A stretch of 64,000 nt of DNA from Devosia sp. Root685. Its GTDB lineage: Bacteria; Pseudomonadota; Alphaproteobacteria; Rhizobiales; Devosiaceae. The stretch is taken from contig NZ_LMHK01000001.1 in assembly GCF_001427875.1 (NCBI RefSeq), positions 1,650,892-1,714,891 of the forward strand, read 5' to 3'. Of the stretch, positions 35,164-43,039 are shown piece by piece (within the stretch, counting starts at the first letter, position 1; each line of letters begins with the position of its first letter). Made by a program: the position numbers and the translations under genes. The notes beneath the pieces are model-generated. The model ran no database searches, had not been told where the DNA came from, and saw nothing but the letters and a program-made list of their open reading frames with translations.

Positions 35164-36165
35164 CTACCGAAACGCCGGAATGACATGCCGCCCGTACCCG
35201 GCAATGATCTCTTCCTCATCGCCACTATCGAGATAGATATTGAACTGTGTCACGCCCGCCGCTTCAAGCTCGCGGACCTTGGCCACATGCTCGTCCGGCT
35301 CGCCCAAAACGCAGAAACTCTCCACCACATCGTCGGTGATGAAATCGAGGAACGGATTATCCGCCTGCCCGTGCTTTGAATAATCATAGCCCCGGCGCTT
35401 TTCGATATAGCTCGTCAGGCTCTGCGGAACCTTGCCGCTCTCCGAGCCGTATTTTTCCACGATATCAGCCACGTGATTGCCCACCATGGCCGGGAACCAT
35501 TTTACCTTCTCGATCGCCCGCTTGCGGTCGCCAAAATAGGCCGGTGCCGCCGCCATCGAGCGATAATTGGACATATCCTTGCCCGCCGCCGTGCCTGCCT
35601 CGATGCACTGGTCGGTGAACCATTTGCAAAGCCCGGGATCGGCAATCTGCAACACCACCCCATCGGCGCTCTCGCCCGCCGTCTTCAGCGCCAGGGGACC
35701 ATAGGCGGCAATCCAGCTCGGCATTTCGTGGCCCACGGCCCAGGGAAATTTCACCGGCGCGGGGATTTCGCCATAGGAAACTTCCTCGCCACGCACCATG
35801 GCCTTGGTCTTGTCGATAAACTCGGCCACCCGCGCCAGCGTCGCCGGCTTCTTGCCCATGACGCGCATGGAGCTATCGCCGCGCCCCACCGCCAGATCAA
35901 ACCGCCCGCCGCTCTGCTTGGAAAGCGAGCCAAAAATAGACGCCGCCACCGACCAGTCGCGCACATCAGGATTGGTCACCAGCGGCCCGAAGCGCAGTTT
36001 GCTCGTGTGCTCCATGCACATGGCAATCGCGGCATAACAATCGCGCCAGAGAATGTGCGAGTCATAGAACCAGCAATAATCGAAGCCCGCATACTCGGCC
36101 GCCCGCACCAGATAGCGCGCCCGGTCCGCCTCGATGAACCCCTTGAAGGTAATGCCGAATTCCAT
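35164..36165 (-). CDS. Luciferase-like F420-dependent oxidoreductase (CPS_4043-like, TIGR03842 type)
   Basis: 333-residue TIM-barrel protein of the LLM class. The start MEFGITFKGFIEADRARYLV is followed by YDSHILWRDCYAAIAM, RFGPLVTNPDVRDW and DLAVGRGDSSMRVMGKKPAT, as in methylene-tetrahydromethanopterin-reductase-like enzymes. The ATG at 36165 is chosen because it begins the family N-terminus. First gene of the minus-strand F420 operon. The substrate is unknown. Members also occur in bacteria not known to make F420, so FMN use cannot be excluded from sequence alone. The adjoining FGD and cofE favour F420. Confidence 0.85.
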   Translation of the reverse strand: MEFGITFKGFIEADRARYLVRAAEYAGFDYCWFYDSHILWRDCYAAIAMCMEHTSKLRFGPLVTNPDVRDWSVAASIFGSLSKQSGGRFDLAVGRGDSSMRVMGKKPATLARVAEFIDKTKAMVRGEEVSYGEIPAPVKFPWAVGHEMPSWIAAYGPLALKTAGESADGVVLQIADPGLCKWFTDQCIEAGTAAGKDMSNYRSMAAAPAYFGDRKRAIEKVKWFPAMVGNHVADIVEKYGSESGKVPQSLTSYIEKRRGYDYSKHGQADNPFLDFITDDVVESFCVLGEPDEHVAKVRELEAAGVTQFNIYLDSGDEEEIIAGYGRHVIPAFR

Positions 36166-36197
36166 AGTCCCGTCCCCACGTTCCCTTCGGCCAATAA

Positions 36198-36228
36198 ATT
36201 TGACCAGACGATCAAATTTTGACCGGAC
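36198..36228. promoter_or_regulatory. Candidate operator between F420 operon and MFS gene
   Basis: Direct repeat ATTTGACCAGAC (36198-36209) and TTTTGACCGGAC (36217-36228), 19 bp apart. An imperfect palindrome TTTGA-N8-TCAAA (36199-36216) overlaps the first copy. It lies in the divergent gap, 33 bp from the oxidoreductase start and about 155 bp from the MFS start. No regulator gene is adjacent. Confidence 0.5.
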
Positions 36229-36382
36229 AATGCCGATTGTCAACGGCCTTTATCGCGGGAAACCGAGCGGCAGGGATCGCGTCTTCCTGGCAAATATGCG
36301 ACTTGCCGAACCGATATCGCGGCCCTTGGGCTATCCTACGTGAATGCATGGTTGTACACCCCGAAAAAGCGGGAGCACCAAT

Positions 36383-37693
36383 ATGGCCTATTCGGTTGAC
36401 CAGGTTTTGGACGAGGCCGGCGCCGGCCGTTTCCAGCGGCGGCTGCTCGGCATTTTCGGGCTCGTCTGGGCGGCCGATGCCATGCAGGTTCTGGCCGTCG
36501 GCTTTACCAGCGCTTCCATTGCAACGAGCTTCGGCATTTCCGTGCCCGAAGCCCTGCAGATCGGCACGCTGTTCTTCCTCGGCATGCTGATCGGCGCCAG
36601 TCTTTTCGGGCGCCTCGCCGACCGCTTCGGCCGCCGCCGCGTGCTGCTGATCACCGTTGCCTGCGATGCCGTCTTCGGCCTCCTCTCGGTGTTTGCGCCC
36701 AATCTCTTTGTGCTCTTCGCGCTGCGCTTTCTCACCGGCATTGCCGTCGGCGGCACCTTGCCGGTCGACTATGCAATGATGGCCGAGTTCCTGCCCGCTA
36801 GGAACCGCGGCCGCTGGCTCGTCATTCTCGAAGGGTTTTGGGCCGTCGGCACCGTGGCCGTCGCCCTCGCCGCCTGGACGGCCAGCCTTTATGTCACGAC
36901 CGACGCCTGGCGCTGGATTTTCGCGGTCACCGCCCTGCCGGCCCTGATCGGCATCTGGCTGCGCCTCTGGGTCCCGGAATCCCCGCTCTATTTGCAGCGC
37001 CGCAATCGCCCGGACGAGCTCAAGGCGGTCCTCAACACCATTCTCGTGACCAACGGCAAGGCCGCGCTGCCGTCCGATGCCGTCATCGCGCCGCCTGCGG
37101 CCGAACCCATGGAGGGTATTTTCACCCCGGCTCTCCGCCGCCGCACCATTTCCATTCTGCTGGTCTGGTTCCTGGTGTCGATTTCCTATTATGGCATCTT
37201 CACCTGGCTGCCGGCGCGCCTCGCCCAGGATGGCTTTGGCTATGTGCGCGGCTATGGCTTCCTCGTCCTCGTCGCTTTTGCGCAAATCCCCGGCTATGCC
37301 CTTGCCGCCTGGGGCGTCGAAGCGGTGGGCCGCAAGCCGACCCTCGTCAGCTTCCTCTTCCTCAGCGCCGCCGGCTGTATCCTCTTTCTCCTTGCCAGCG
37401 ACACCTATGTCGTCGGCGCCGCCATTCTCCTGATGAGCTTTGCGCTTCTCGGCACCTGGGGCGCGCTCTATGCCTTCACGCCCGAACTCTATCCCACCGT
37501 CTCCCGCGCCACCGGCATGGGCGCCGCCGGCGCCATGGCGCGCCTCGGCGGTCTCTTCGCCCCTTCGGTCATGACCCTGGTCTTCGTGCAGAATTTCACG
37601 CTTGCCATCGGCCTTTTCGCCGGCCTTCTCGTCCTCGGCGCTCTGGCCGCCACGTTCGTCGATACCGAGACCCGGCAGAAAGCGCTGACCTGA
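36383..37693 (+). CDS. MFS transporter, sugar/aromatic-acid symporter type
   Basis: 436-residue 12-helix permease. The loop 2-3 motif GRLADRFGRRRVL is clear, as is VPESPLYLQRRNRPDEL after helix 6. These are typical of the metabolite:H+ symporter and sugar porter branches of MFS. The ATG at 36383 with GGGAG upstream is preferred over an earlier start. Divergent from the F420 operon with a shared gap of 217 bp, so it might move the substrate or product of the luciferase-like enzyme. Substrate unknown. Confidence 0.87.
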   Translation: MAYSVDQVLDEAGAGRFQRRLLGIFGLVWAADAMQVLAVGFTSASIATSFGISVPEALQIGTLFFLGMLIGASLFGRLADRFGRRRVLLITVACDAVFGLLSVFAPNLFVLFALRFLTGIAVGGTLPVDYAMMAEFLPARNRGRWLVILEGFWAVGTVAVALAAWTASLYVTTDAWRWIFAVTALPALIGIWLRLWVPESPLYLQRRNRPDELKAVLNTILVTNGKAALPSDAVIAPPAAEPMEGIFTPALRRRTISILLVWFLVSISYYGIFTWLPARLAQDGFGYVRGYGFLVLVAFAQIPGYALAAWGVEAVGRKPTLVSFLFLSAAGCILFLLASDTYVVGAAILLMSFALLGTWGALYAFTPELYPTVSRATGMGAAGAMARLGGLFAPSVMTLVFVQNFTLAIGLFAGLLVLGALAATFVDTETRQKALT

Positions 37694-37846
37694 CTTGGCG
37701 GCATGATTTTCCGGAGTTTTTCACACCGCTGATCATAACGCACAAAAGCTTGCGCGAAGCGCTTGAACCCACCGGCCCCGCCAGCTATAACGCCGCTCGT
37801 CGCGCATCGCCCTGGTCCGCCAGAGCATCCCGAGCGACATCCCTGA

Positions 37847-37923
37847 CGGAGTATAGCGCAGCCTGGTAGCGCACCTGCTTCGGGAGCAGGGGGTCGAGTG
37901 TTCGAATCACTCTACTCCGACCA
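37847..37923 (+). tRNA. tRNA-Pro (anticodon CGG)
   Basis: 77 nt with encoded 3' CCA. Acceptor stem CGGAGTA / TACTCCG, D-arm GCGC..GCGC, anticodon stem CCTGC / GCAGG with loop TTCGGGA (anticodon CGG at 37881-37883), and T-arm GAGTG-TTCGAAT-CACTC. Reads the codon CCG, frequent in this GC-rich genome. Followed by its own terminator. Confidence 0.97.
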
Positions 37924-37927
37924 ATCA

Positions 37928-37957
37928 AGCCCGGCCTCTCGCGAGGTCGGGCTTTTT
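37928..37957 (+). terminator. Terminator after tRNA-Pro
   Basis: Stem AGCCCGGCCTC / GAGGTCGGGCT (one internal mismatch) with a TCGC loop, followed by TTTTC, beginning 5 bp after the tRNA. Confidence 0.9.
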
Positions 37958-37969
37958 CATGCCGACATC

Positions 37970-38073
37970 GCCCCCGTTCGGGATCAAATCCACCAAATTC
38001 GCCTCTACGCTCCCGCTCGGGAGCAAAAGATTGAAAAGGCCGTCGAGACGTGATAATGCTCCCGCTCGGGAAC
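37970..38073. promoter_or_regulatory. Three palindromic operators upstream of hipBA
   Basis: GCCCCCGTTCGGGATC (37970-37985), GCTCCCGCTCGGGAGC (38009-38024) and GCTCCCGCTCGGGAAC (38058-38073) share the core CCCG-N2-CGGG. The third ends 14 bp before the hipB start. HipB proteins repress their own operon through several palindromes (E. coli uses TATCC-N8-GGATA), so these are likely HipB sites with a different sequence. Confidence 0.8.
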
Positions 38074-38087
38074 TACAGGACCTCCAT

Positions 38088-38351
38088 ATGCCGACGAGCG
38101 CCCCACCACAGGTCTCCACCGGAATAACCGGCAAGGTGCATCTCACTGCCAGAACGCTCCCTGACCTCGGAGCGCTCGTCACCCATACCCGCAAAGCCAG
38201 GCACTACTCGCAGCAGGACCTCGCCGATATCGCCGGCGTGGGCCGCAGGTTCTTGTCCGAACTCGAAGGCGGTAAGGCAACGGCCGAGATCGGCAAGGTG
38301 CTTCAAGTGCTCACCGCCCTCGGCATCGATGTCGAGCTTAGGGTCCGATGA
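38088..38351 (+). CDS. hipB: HipB-like antitoxin, XRE-family HTH
   Basis: 87-residue DNA-binding protein. An HTH of the XRE/Cro class covers LGALVTHTRKARHYSQQDLA and IAGVGRRFLSELEGGKA, and the C-terminus ends in ALGIDVELRVR, as in HipB. The ATG at 38088 follows AGGACC. It overlaps hipA by 4 bp (ATGA). Expected to neutralise HipA and repress the operon through the three upstream palindromes. Confidence 0.9.
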   Translation: MPTSAPPQVSTGITGKVHLTARTLPDLGALVTHTRKARHYSQQDLADIAGVGRRFLSELEGGKATAEIGKVLQVLTALGIDVELRVR

Positions 38352-39658
38352 TGAAACTCGACGTGCGCCTTGATGGCTTTGACGCCCCGATCGGCCACCT
38401 GTCCTCCGACGACAAGGGCGCCGTCAGCTTTGCCTATGAGAGCGCCTACCTCGAGCAAAATGCCCCTGTAGCACTCTCCCTCTCGCTGCCGCTGGGCACG
38501 AACCCCTTCGACGACTTCGCCACCCGCGCCTTTTTCGACAACCTGCTCCAGGAGCGCGATACGGCTCGTGCCGACATTATCGCCAGATATCGCCTCGCCA
38601 ATGACGACATCGCCGGCATCCTCTTCCACCTCGGCAAAGATTGCGCCGGCGCCGTTTCGGTCCTGCCCGAGGGCGCCCCCGCAACCAAGATGCCGGGCCG
38701 CCTCGACCGCGATTATCGCGCCTATAGCGACCAGGAACTCGCCGACATCCTAGAGGCCCTCTATAGGCGGCAACCCCTGCCGCAAGAGCTTGTCGACCCC
38801 TCCCCGCTTGCCGGCGTGCAAAGCAAGATCGCCGTCACGCGCCTGCCCGATGGGCGGCTTGCCGAGCCCCAAAACGGCGCACCGACGACCCATATCCTGA
38901 AAGTGCCGCAGGAAAGGCATGAGCGCGACGCAGCGCGCGAACACGTTGCCATGACCTTGTCAGCGGGCTTCGGATTTGAAACGGCGAAGACTGAGCTCCT
39001 GGACGTCTCGGGAATTCCCGCTTTGCTCGTCGAGCGCTTTGATCGCCGGACGCAGAATGGCAGCGTCACGCGCGTTCATCAGGAAGACTTCGCGCAGGCC
39101 CTCGGGCTTCCGGCCCGGCTGAAATACCAGCGTCCCGAGCGCGGCGCCAATGGCTTTCATGCAGCAGCCGTGCGCGATATCCTCGATCGAACGACCGATC
39201 CCGCCGGCGAACGCCTGAAATTTCTCAGCATCACTCTATTCGATATCCTCATCGGCAATGTGGATGGGCACGCCAAGAACTTTGGCCTGTTCCACCTGCC
39301 GGGCGGCCGGCTGATGACGACGCCGCGCTACGACGTCATGCCCACCATGCTCGACAGGCGAACCACCGATGAATTCGCCTACTTCCTTGGCGCCGCGACC
39401 GCACTCGACAAACTCGATGGCCCGGCCCTCGACCAATTCATGATCGATCTTGGCTTTGCCTCTGCGGCCGGCCGCAAGAGAATTCTTGGGCAAGCGCTCG
39501 ACCGAACCATCGATGCGCTCAATGCAGAGATCACCGGGCTTGGACGCGACGACAAGGACTTCGGCGACCTGCTCGGCACCAATATTCGCACGCTCTGTCA
39601 AAACCTTCAGCGCGAGGCGCCGATCCCTGCGCGCGACCGGGATACCTTCGTCAGGTAA
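38348..39658 (+). CDS. hipA: HipA-family serine/threonine kinase toxin
   Basis: 436-residue HipA-type kinase. In E. coli HipA phosphorylates glutamyl-tRNA synthetase. The N-terminal HipA_N/couple-hipA domain (about 1-105) is followed by the kinase core. Motifs visible are SPLAGVQSK (autophosphorylated-Ser loop region), HILKVP, ERFDR, HQEDFAQALGLP, the catalytic NVDGHAKNFGLF, and YDVMPT for metal binding. All look intact, so it should be active. Longer N-terminal and single-gene organisation with hipB are standard. Confidence 0.92.
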   Translation: MMKLDVRLDGFDAPIGHLSSDDKGAVSFAYESAYLEQNAPVALSLSLPLGTNPFDDFATRAFFDNLLQERDTARADIIARYRLANDDIAGILFHLGKDCAGAVSVLPEGAPATKMPGRLDRDYRAYSDQELADILEALYRRQPLPQELVDPSPLAGVQSKIAVTRLPDGRLAEPQNGAPTTHILKVPQERHERDAAREHVAMTLSAGFGFETAKTELLDVSGIPALLVERFDRRTQNGSVTRVHQEDFAQALGLPARLKYQRPERGANGFHAAAVRDILDRTTDPAGERLKFLSITLFDILIGNVDGHAKNFGLFHLPGGRLMTTPRYDVMPTMLDRRTTDEFAYFLGAATALDKLDGPALDQFMIDLGFASAAGRKRILGQALDRTIDALNAEITGLGRDDKDFGDLLGTNIRTLCQNLQREAPIPARDRDTFVR

Positions 39659-39684
39659 GCCGATCTCCTCCCGGGGTGTCATCT

Positions 39685-40023
39685 TCAGGCATCCCGGCTC
39701 GCTTCCGTCGCCCGCGCCAACTCAAAGGATTCCTCGTCGGTGAGTTGATTGGGCTTCGGCGCCAGTTCGCCCCATTGCGCCTGCCACAACTCGTCGCTCT
39801 GTAGCATGATCGCCACCTCGGAAAATCCATGCAGGGTTTTGGCTGCTTCCGCTGCCGCAAGTGCTTCGGCAGCCGAGGGGTAAGCCACTTCGTCGGCATC
39901 GACGTCGCCGCGAGAAGGCCACCAGACCGCCGCCACGATCTTGCCCTCGGCATCCCGCTCTATGCCTACCGTCACCGCATCCGCGGCGTCTTCGCCAATG
40001 GCGAGCGTTCGATATGTCGTCAT
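39685..40023 (-). CDS. Hypothetical protein, 112 residues
   Basis: Acidic, Ala-rich soluble protein beginning MTTYRTLAIGEDAADAVTVG. It contains VWWPSRGDVDADEVAYPSA and LQSDELWQAQWGELAP. No signal peptide or membrane segment. I take the start at 40023, because a longer frame would run into the divergent topoisomerase leader. It is convergent with hipA and divergent from topoisomerase IB. No family recognised. Confidence 0.6.
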   Translation of the reverse strand: MTTYRTLAIGEDAADAVTVGIERDAEGKIVAAVWWPSRGDVDADEVAYPSAAEALAAAEAAKTLHGFSEVAIMLQSDELWQAQWGELAPKPNQLTDEESFELARATEASRDA

Positions 40024-40144
40024 GTCATCCTCGCTTTTGCAGCAACAAGCGCGCGGACAGGCATTTGTTCCCGCCGCACTGACCGCCACGCCGGAACCAC
40101 CCTGCCCCCGCCCGCATTGCAGGCACACGCGATTGGAGGCCGGA

Positions 40145-41188
40145 ATGCTGCGCCAGAATGTGATTTGGGATCGTATGCGGGCCGACGAGATCAGCGAGGC
40201 GCCGGGGCTCCACTATTCCTCCGATGCCGATAGCGGCTGGCACCGTCAGCGGCGCGGCAAGGGCTTTTCCTATATCGACGACAAAGGCCAGGCGCCCTCC
40301 CCCGAGCGCCGGAAACAGATCGAGGCCCTCGTCATCCCGCCAGCCTGGACTGACGTTTGGATCTGCGCCGACCCACAGGGCCATATCCAGGCCACAGGAC
40401 GCGACGAGCGCGGCCGCAAGCAATATCGCTACCACGCCGATTGGACCGCCTCGCGCGCCAATACCAAATTCGACAATCTCGTGCCCTTTGCGCAAAAACT
40501 GCCGAGCCTCCGCCAACAGGTCGAGGCCGATCTACGGCGGCGGAGCATGGGCCTTGATCGCGTCGCCGCCTCCGTCGTCTGGCTCCTCGACAATAGCCTC
40601 ATCCGCATCGGCAACCCGACCTATGCGCGCGACAACAAGAGCTTTGGTCTGACGACGCTGCGCAATCGCCACGTCGCCATTTCCGGCCAGACCCTCAAAT
40701 TCCGCTTCAAGGGCAAATCGGGCAAGGAATGGAACCTGCAACTGGTCGACCGGCGCATGTCGCGCATCGTCAAATCCTTGCAGGACCTGCCCGGCCAGCA
40801 CCTCTTTCAATATGAGGACGAGACCGGCTATCGCACCATCACCTCGCGCGACATCAACGATTACATCGCCGAGCATGCCGGGCCCGATTTCAGCTCCAAG
40901 CATTTTCGCACCTGGGCCGGTACGGTGCGGGCGTATGGCCTCCTCGCCGGCCAACCGGTGCCCGAAAGCAAGACCGCAAAGACCAAGGTGCTGACCGGCA
41001 TTGTCGATGTCGTCGCCAATCGGCTGGGCAATACCCGCGCCGTCTGCCGCCAGAGCTATATCCACCCCGCGGTCTTTGAAAACTGGCAGGCCGGCGCGCT
41101 GAAGCTGGCGCCGCGCCTTCGCCCCATCGACGGTCTCGATGAAGACGAGCGCGCCGCACTGGCCTTTCTCAAGCGCCTCGGGCCCTGA
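40145..41188 (+). CDS. DNA topoisomerase IB (poxvirus-like type)
   Basis: 347-residue type IB topoisomerase, which relaxes supercoils by a 3'-phosphotyrosyl link. N-terminal domain around GKGFSYIDDKGQAPS. The catalytic domain contains GRKQYRYHADW (with the conserved Arg and Lys), FRFKGKSGKEW and FRTWAGTVRAYGLL. The active-site Tyr is in CRQSYIHPAVFENW. The ATG at 40145 is preceded by TTGGAGGCCGG. Bacterial homologues are scattered and often near stress genes. Confidence 0.93.
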   Translation: MLRQNVIWDRMRADEISEAPGLHYSSDADSGWHRQRRGKGFSYIDDKGQAPSPERRKQIEALVIPPAWTDVWICADPQGHIQATGRDERGRKQYRYHADWTASRANTKFDNLVPFAQKLPSLRQQVEADLRRRSMGLDRVAASVVWLLDNSLIRIGNPTYARDNKSFGLTTLRNRHVAISGQTLKFRFKGKSGKEWNLQLVDRRMSRIVKSLQDLPGQHLFQYEDETGYRTITSRDINDYIAEHAGPDFSSKHFRTWAGTVRAYGLLAGQPVPESKTAKTKVLTGIVDVVANRLGNTRAVCRQSYIHPAVFENWQAGALKLAPRLRPIDGLDEDERAALAFLKRLGP

Positions 41189-41191
41189 AAC

Positions 41192-41218
41192 AAAAAGGGC
41201 CGGCCCTTAGGCCAGCCC
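41192..41218 (-). terminator. Terminator after bioY
   Basis: On the minus strand: GGGCTGGCC / GGCCGGCCC stem with a TAAG loop followed by TTTTTG. It lies in the 54-bp gap between the convergent topoisomerase and bioY genes, and may also stop the plus-strand transcript. Confidence 0.8.
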
Positions 41219-41242
41219 CCAAATTCCAAATATCGAGAGCGC

Positions 41243-41857
41243 TTAGCGCTTGCGGCCCATCAGGCTCCAGACGCCGGTCACGGTCAGCGCAGCCAGAGCC
41301 ATCTTCAGCACGTCCCAGATGAGGAACGGCTGCACGGCGCCGGCCCATGCCGAAGCGACGACATTGGTCTGGTCGACCCACTGTGCCTGGCCCGAAAGCA
41401 GCAGCAGCCAGGCAAAGCCCAGCGCCAGCAGCACCGCTTCGCCAACCAGCATGGCGCCGAACAGCGTCAGCGGCTTGGCCGAAGCGCCGCGATCGGCGGC
41501 AAAGCCGATGATCCCGGCCATGAAGAGGAAACCGAGAAGGAAACCGCCGGTCGGTCCCATGAGATAGGGCAGGCCACCGCCAGCGGCGAAAACCGGCAGG
41601 CCCATGGCGCCCTGCGCCAGGTAGAGAGCGACGGTAGCGACGCCGATGCGCGCGCCGAAGGCAGCGGCAAGAGCGGCAATGGCAAGGCTCTGCAAGGTCA
41701 CCGGAACCGGCCAGACCGGCACGTTGATCTTGGCAGCAATCGTGATCACCAGAGTGCCGAGCACCACGGTCGCGAGGTTGGTCGCGAGCTTTGCTGCATC
41801 GGACTTGGGCTGGAAGGCGCCGAGCAACGTATTGGGCGTGGTCAAAGTGACGGCCAT
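41243..41857 (-). CDS. bioY: Biotin transporter substrate-binding membrane protein (BioY)
   Basis: 204-residue membrane S-component with about six hydrophobic helices. The BioY signature is VPVTLQSLAIAALAAAFGAR plus LYLAQGAMGLPVFAAGGG and LMGPTGGFLLGFLFMA. No bioM/bioN energising genes adjoin it, so it may act alone or with ECF subunits elsewhere. I looked for the BioR site TTATCTATAA upstream and did not see one. Confidence 0.93.
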   Translation of the reverse strand: MAVTLTTPNTLLGAFQPKSDAAKLATNLATVVLGTLVITIAAKINVPVWPVPVTLQSLAIAALAAAFGARIGVATVALYLAQGAMGLPVFAAGGGLPYLMGPTGGFLLGFLFMAGIIGFAADRGASAKPLTLFGAMLVGEAVLLALGFAWLLLLSGQAQWVDQTNVVASAWAGAVQPFLIWDVLKMALAALTVTGVWSLMGRKR

Positions 41858-41946
41858 TTCATACCTTTCTTGCAGAAGCCACGGTTGCGCCCTTGGGCGC
41901 GCCGTGTTCGATCGACATGTTCTAATCTGTCATTTTTGTTGGCGCA

Positions 41947-42861
41947 ATGGTTCCGCTTTCCCCCCTCGCATTCGATACCAGCTTTCGCCCCGCCATCGGC
42001 GCCCGCGTGGACCTCGCCCCCGGCCTCGCCCGCATAACCGCGTCCAATGCCTCGCCCTACACCTTTACCGGCACCAATAGTTTTCTCATCGGCGTGGACA
42101 AGGTGGCGCTTGTCGATCCGGGCCCCGAAGATGCCACCCATCTCGAATCGCTCCACCGCGCTATCGCCGGCCGCCCCGTGACCGCCGTCCTCCTCACCCA
42201 CACCCATCGCGACCACAGCGACTCTGCGGCTGGTCTCGCCCAACGCTACGGCGTCCCCCTCTGGTTCGGCGGCCAACATCGCCTCTCGCGCCCCCTCCGC
42301 CCGTTCGAACGCAACCCCATCAAGCGCTCCTGCGACTGGGATCTCATCCCCGACCGCACCCTGCACGATGGCGAGACAATTGAAGCCGGCGACTTGACCA
42401 TCACGGTCCACACCACCCCCGGCCACTGCGCCAATCACCTGGCCTTCGGCCTGCCTGAAACCGATATCCTGCTCTCGGGCGACCATGTCATGGGCTGGAA
42501 TTCCACCCTCGTCGCCGTCCCCGACGGCTCGATGGCGGATTATTTCGCCTCGCTCGAAAAAGTCATCGCCCTCCCCTACCGGCACTACCACCCCGCCCAT
42601 GGCGGCCCCATCGCCGACGGCCCAGCTCATGCGGAGGCGCTCAAAGCCCACCGCCAGATGCGCAACGACCAGCTCCTCGCCGCCGTCGGCAACGGCGCGA
42701 AAACCCTCGGCGCTGTGGTCAAGGCGATCTACCCGACCCAGCCCCCAAAAATCCGCATGGCCGCAAGAATGACCATGCAGGCGCATGTCGAATACCTCGA
42801 AGAACGCGGCGCACTAAAAGTCAGCCGCAGAATTTTCGGAATGCGATTGGGTTTGGCGTAG
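41947..42861 (+). CDS. Metallo-beta-lactamase-fold hydrolase, LACTB2-like
   Basis: 304-residue MBL-fold protein. Metal motif THTHRDHSDSA (HxHxDH), then TTPGHCANHLAF and LLSGDHVMGWNSTLV. A C-terminal winged-helix-like segment ends in AHVEYLEERGALKVSRR, as in LACTB2-type endoribonucleases and related hydrolases. Cytoplasmic, no signal peptide. Divergent from bioY. Physiological substrate unknown. Confidence 0.87.
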   Translation: MVPLSPLAFDTSFRPAIGARVDLAPGLARITASNASPYTFTGTNSFLIGVDKVALVDPGPEDATHLESLHRAIAGRPVTAVLLTHTHRDHSDSAAGLAQRYGVPLWFGGQHRLSRPLRPFERNPIKRSCDWDLIPDRTLHDGETIEAGDLTITVHTTPGHCANHLAFGLPETDILLSGDHVMGWNSTLVAVPDGSMADYFASLEKVIALPYRHYHPAHGGPIADGPAHAEALKAHRQMRNDQLLAAVGNGAKTLGAVVKAIYPTQPPKIRMAARMTMQAHVEYLEERGALKVSRRIFGMRLGLA

Positions 42862-42871
42862 ACGCCGAGCC

Positions 42872-43026
42872 TTCCCTCGCCCCTTGAGGGAGAGGGACAG
42901 ATTTTCTGCGTTCAGCAGAAAATCAGGGTGAGGGGTATTCTCTCCTCCGCAGAGGGGCTTGTAGGAGGGGACATAATACCTCCTCCCAACCGAATTGGGG
43001 CACCTTCTCCCTTACGGGGAGGAGAA
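42872..43026. repeat. Mosaic intergenic repeat, type E copy 3
   Basis: Shorter version of the blocks at 7708 and 21287: CCCTCGCCCCTTGAGGGAGA, TTTTCTGC / GCAGAAAA arms, GGGTGAGGGGTATTC, CTCCTCCGCAGAGG, an AACCGAATTGGG remnant and CACCTTCTCCCTTACGGGGA. It lies between the convergent hydrolase and aroC genes. Confidence 0.85.
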
Positions 43027-43039
43027 CTTCGCAGAGGTG

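Noticed and set aside
41858..41946. BioR operator upstream of bioY
   Set aside because: The expected TTATCTATAA palindrome is not present in the gap.
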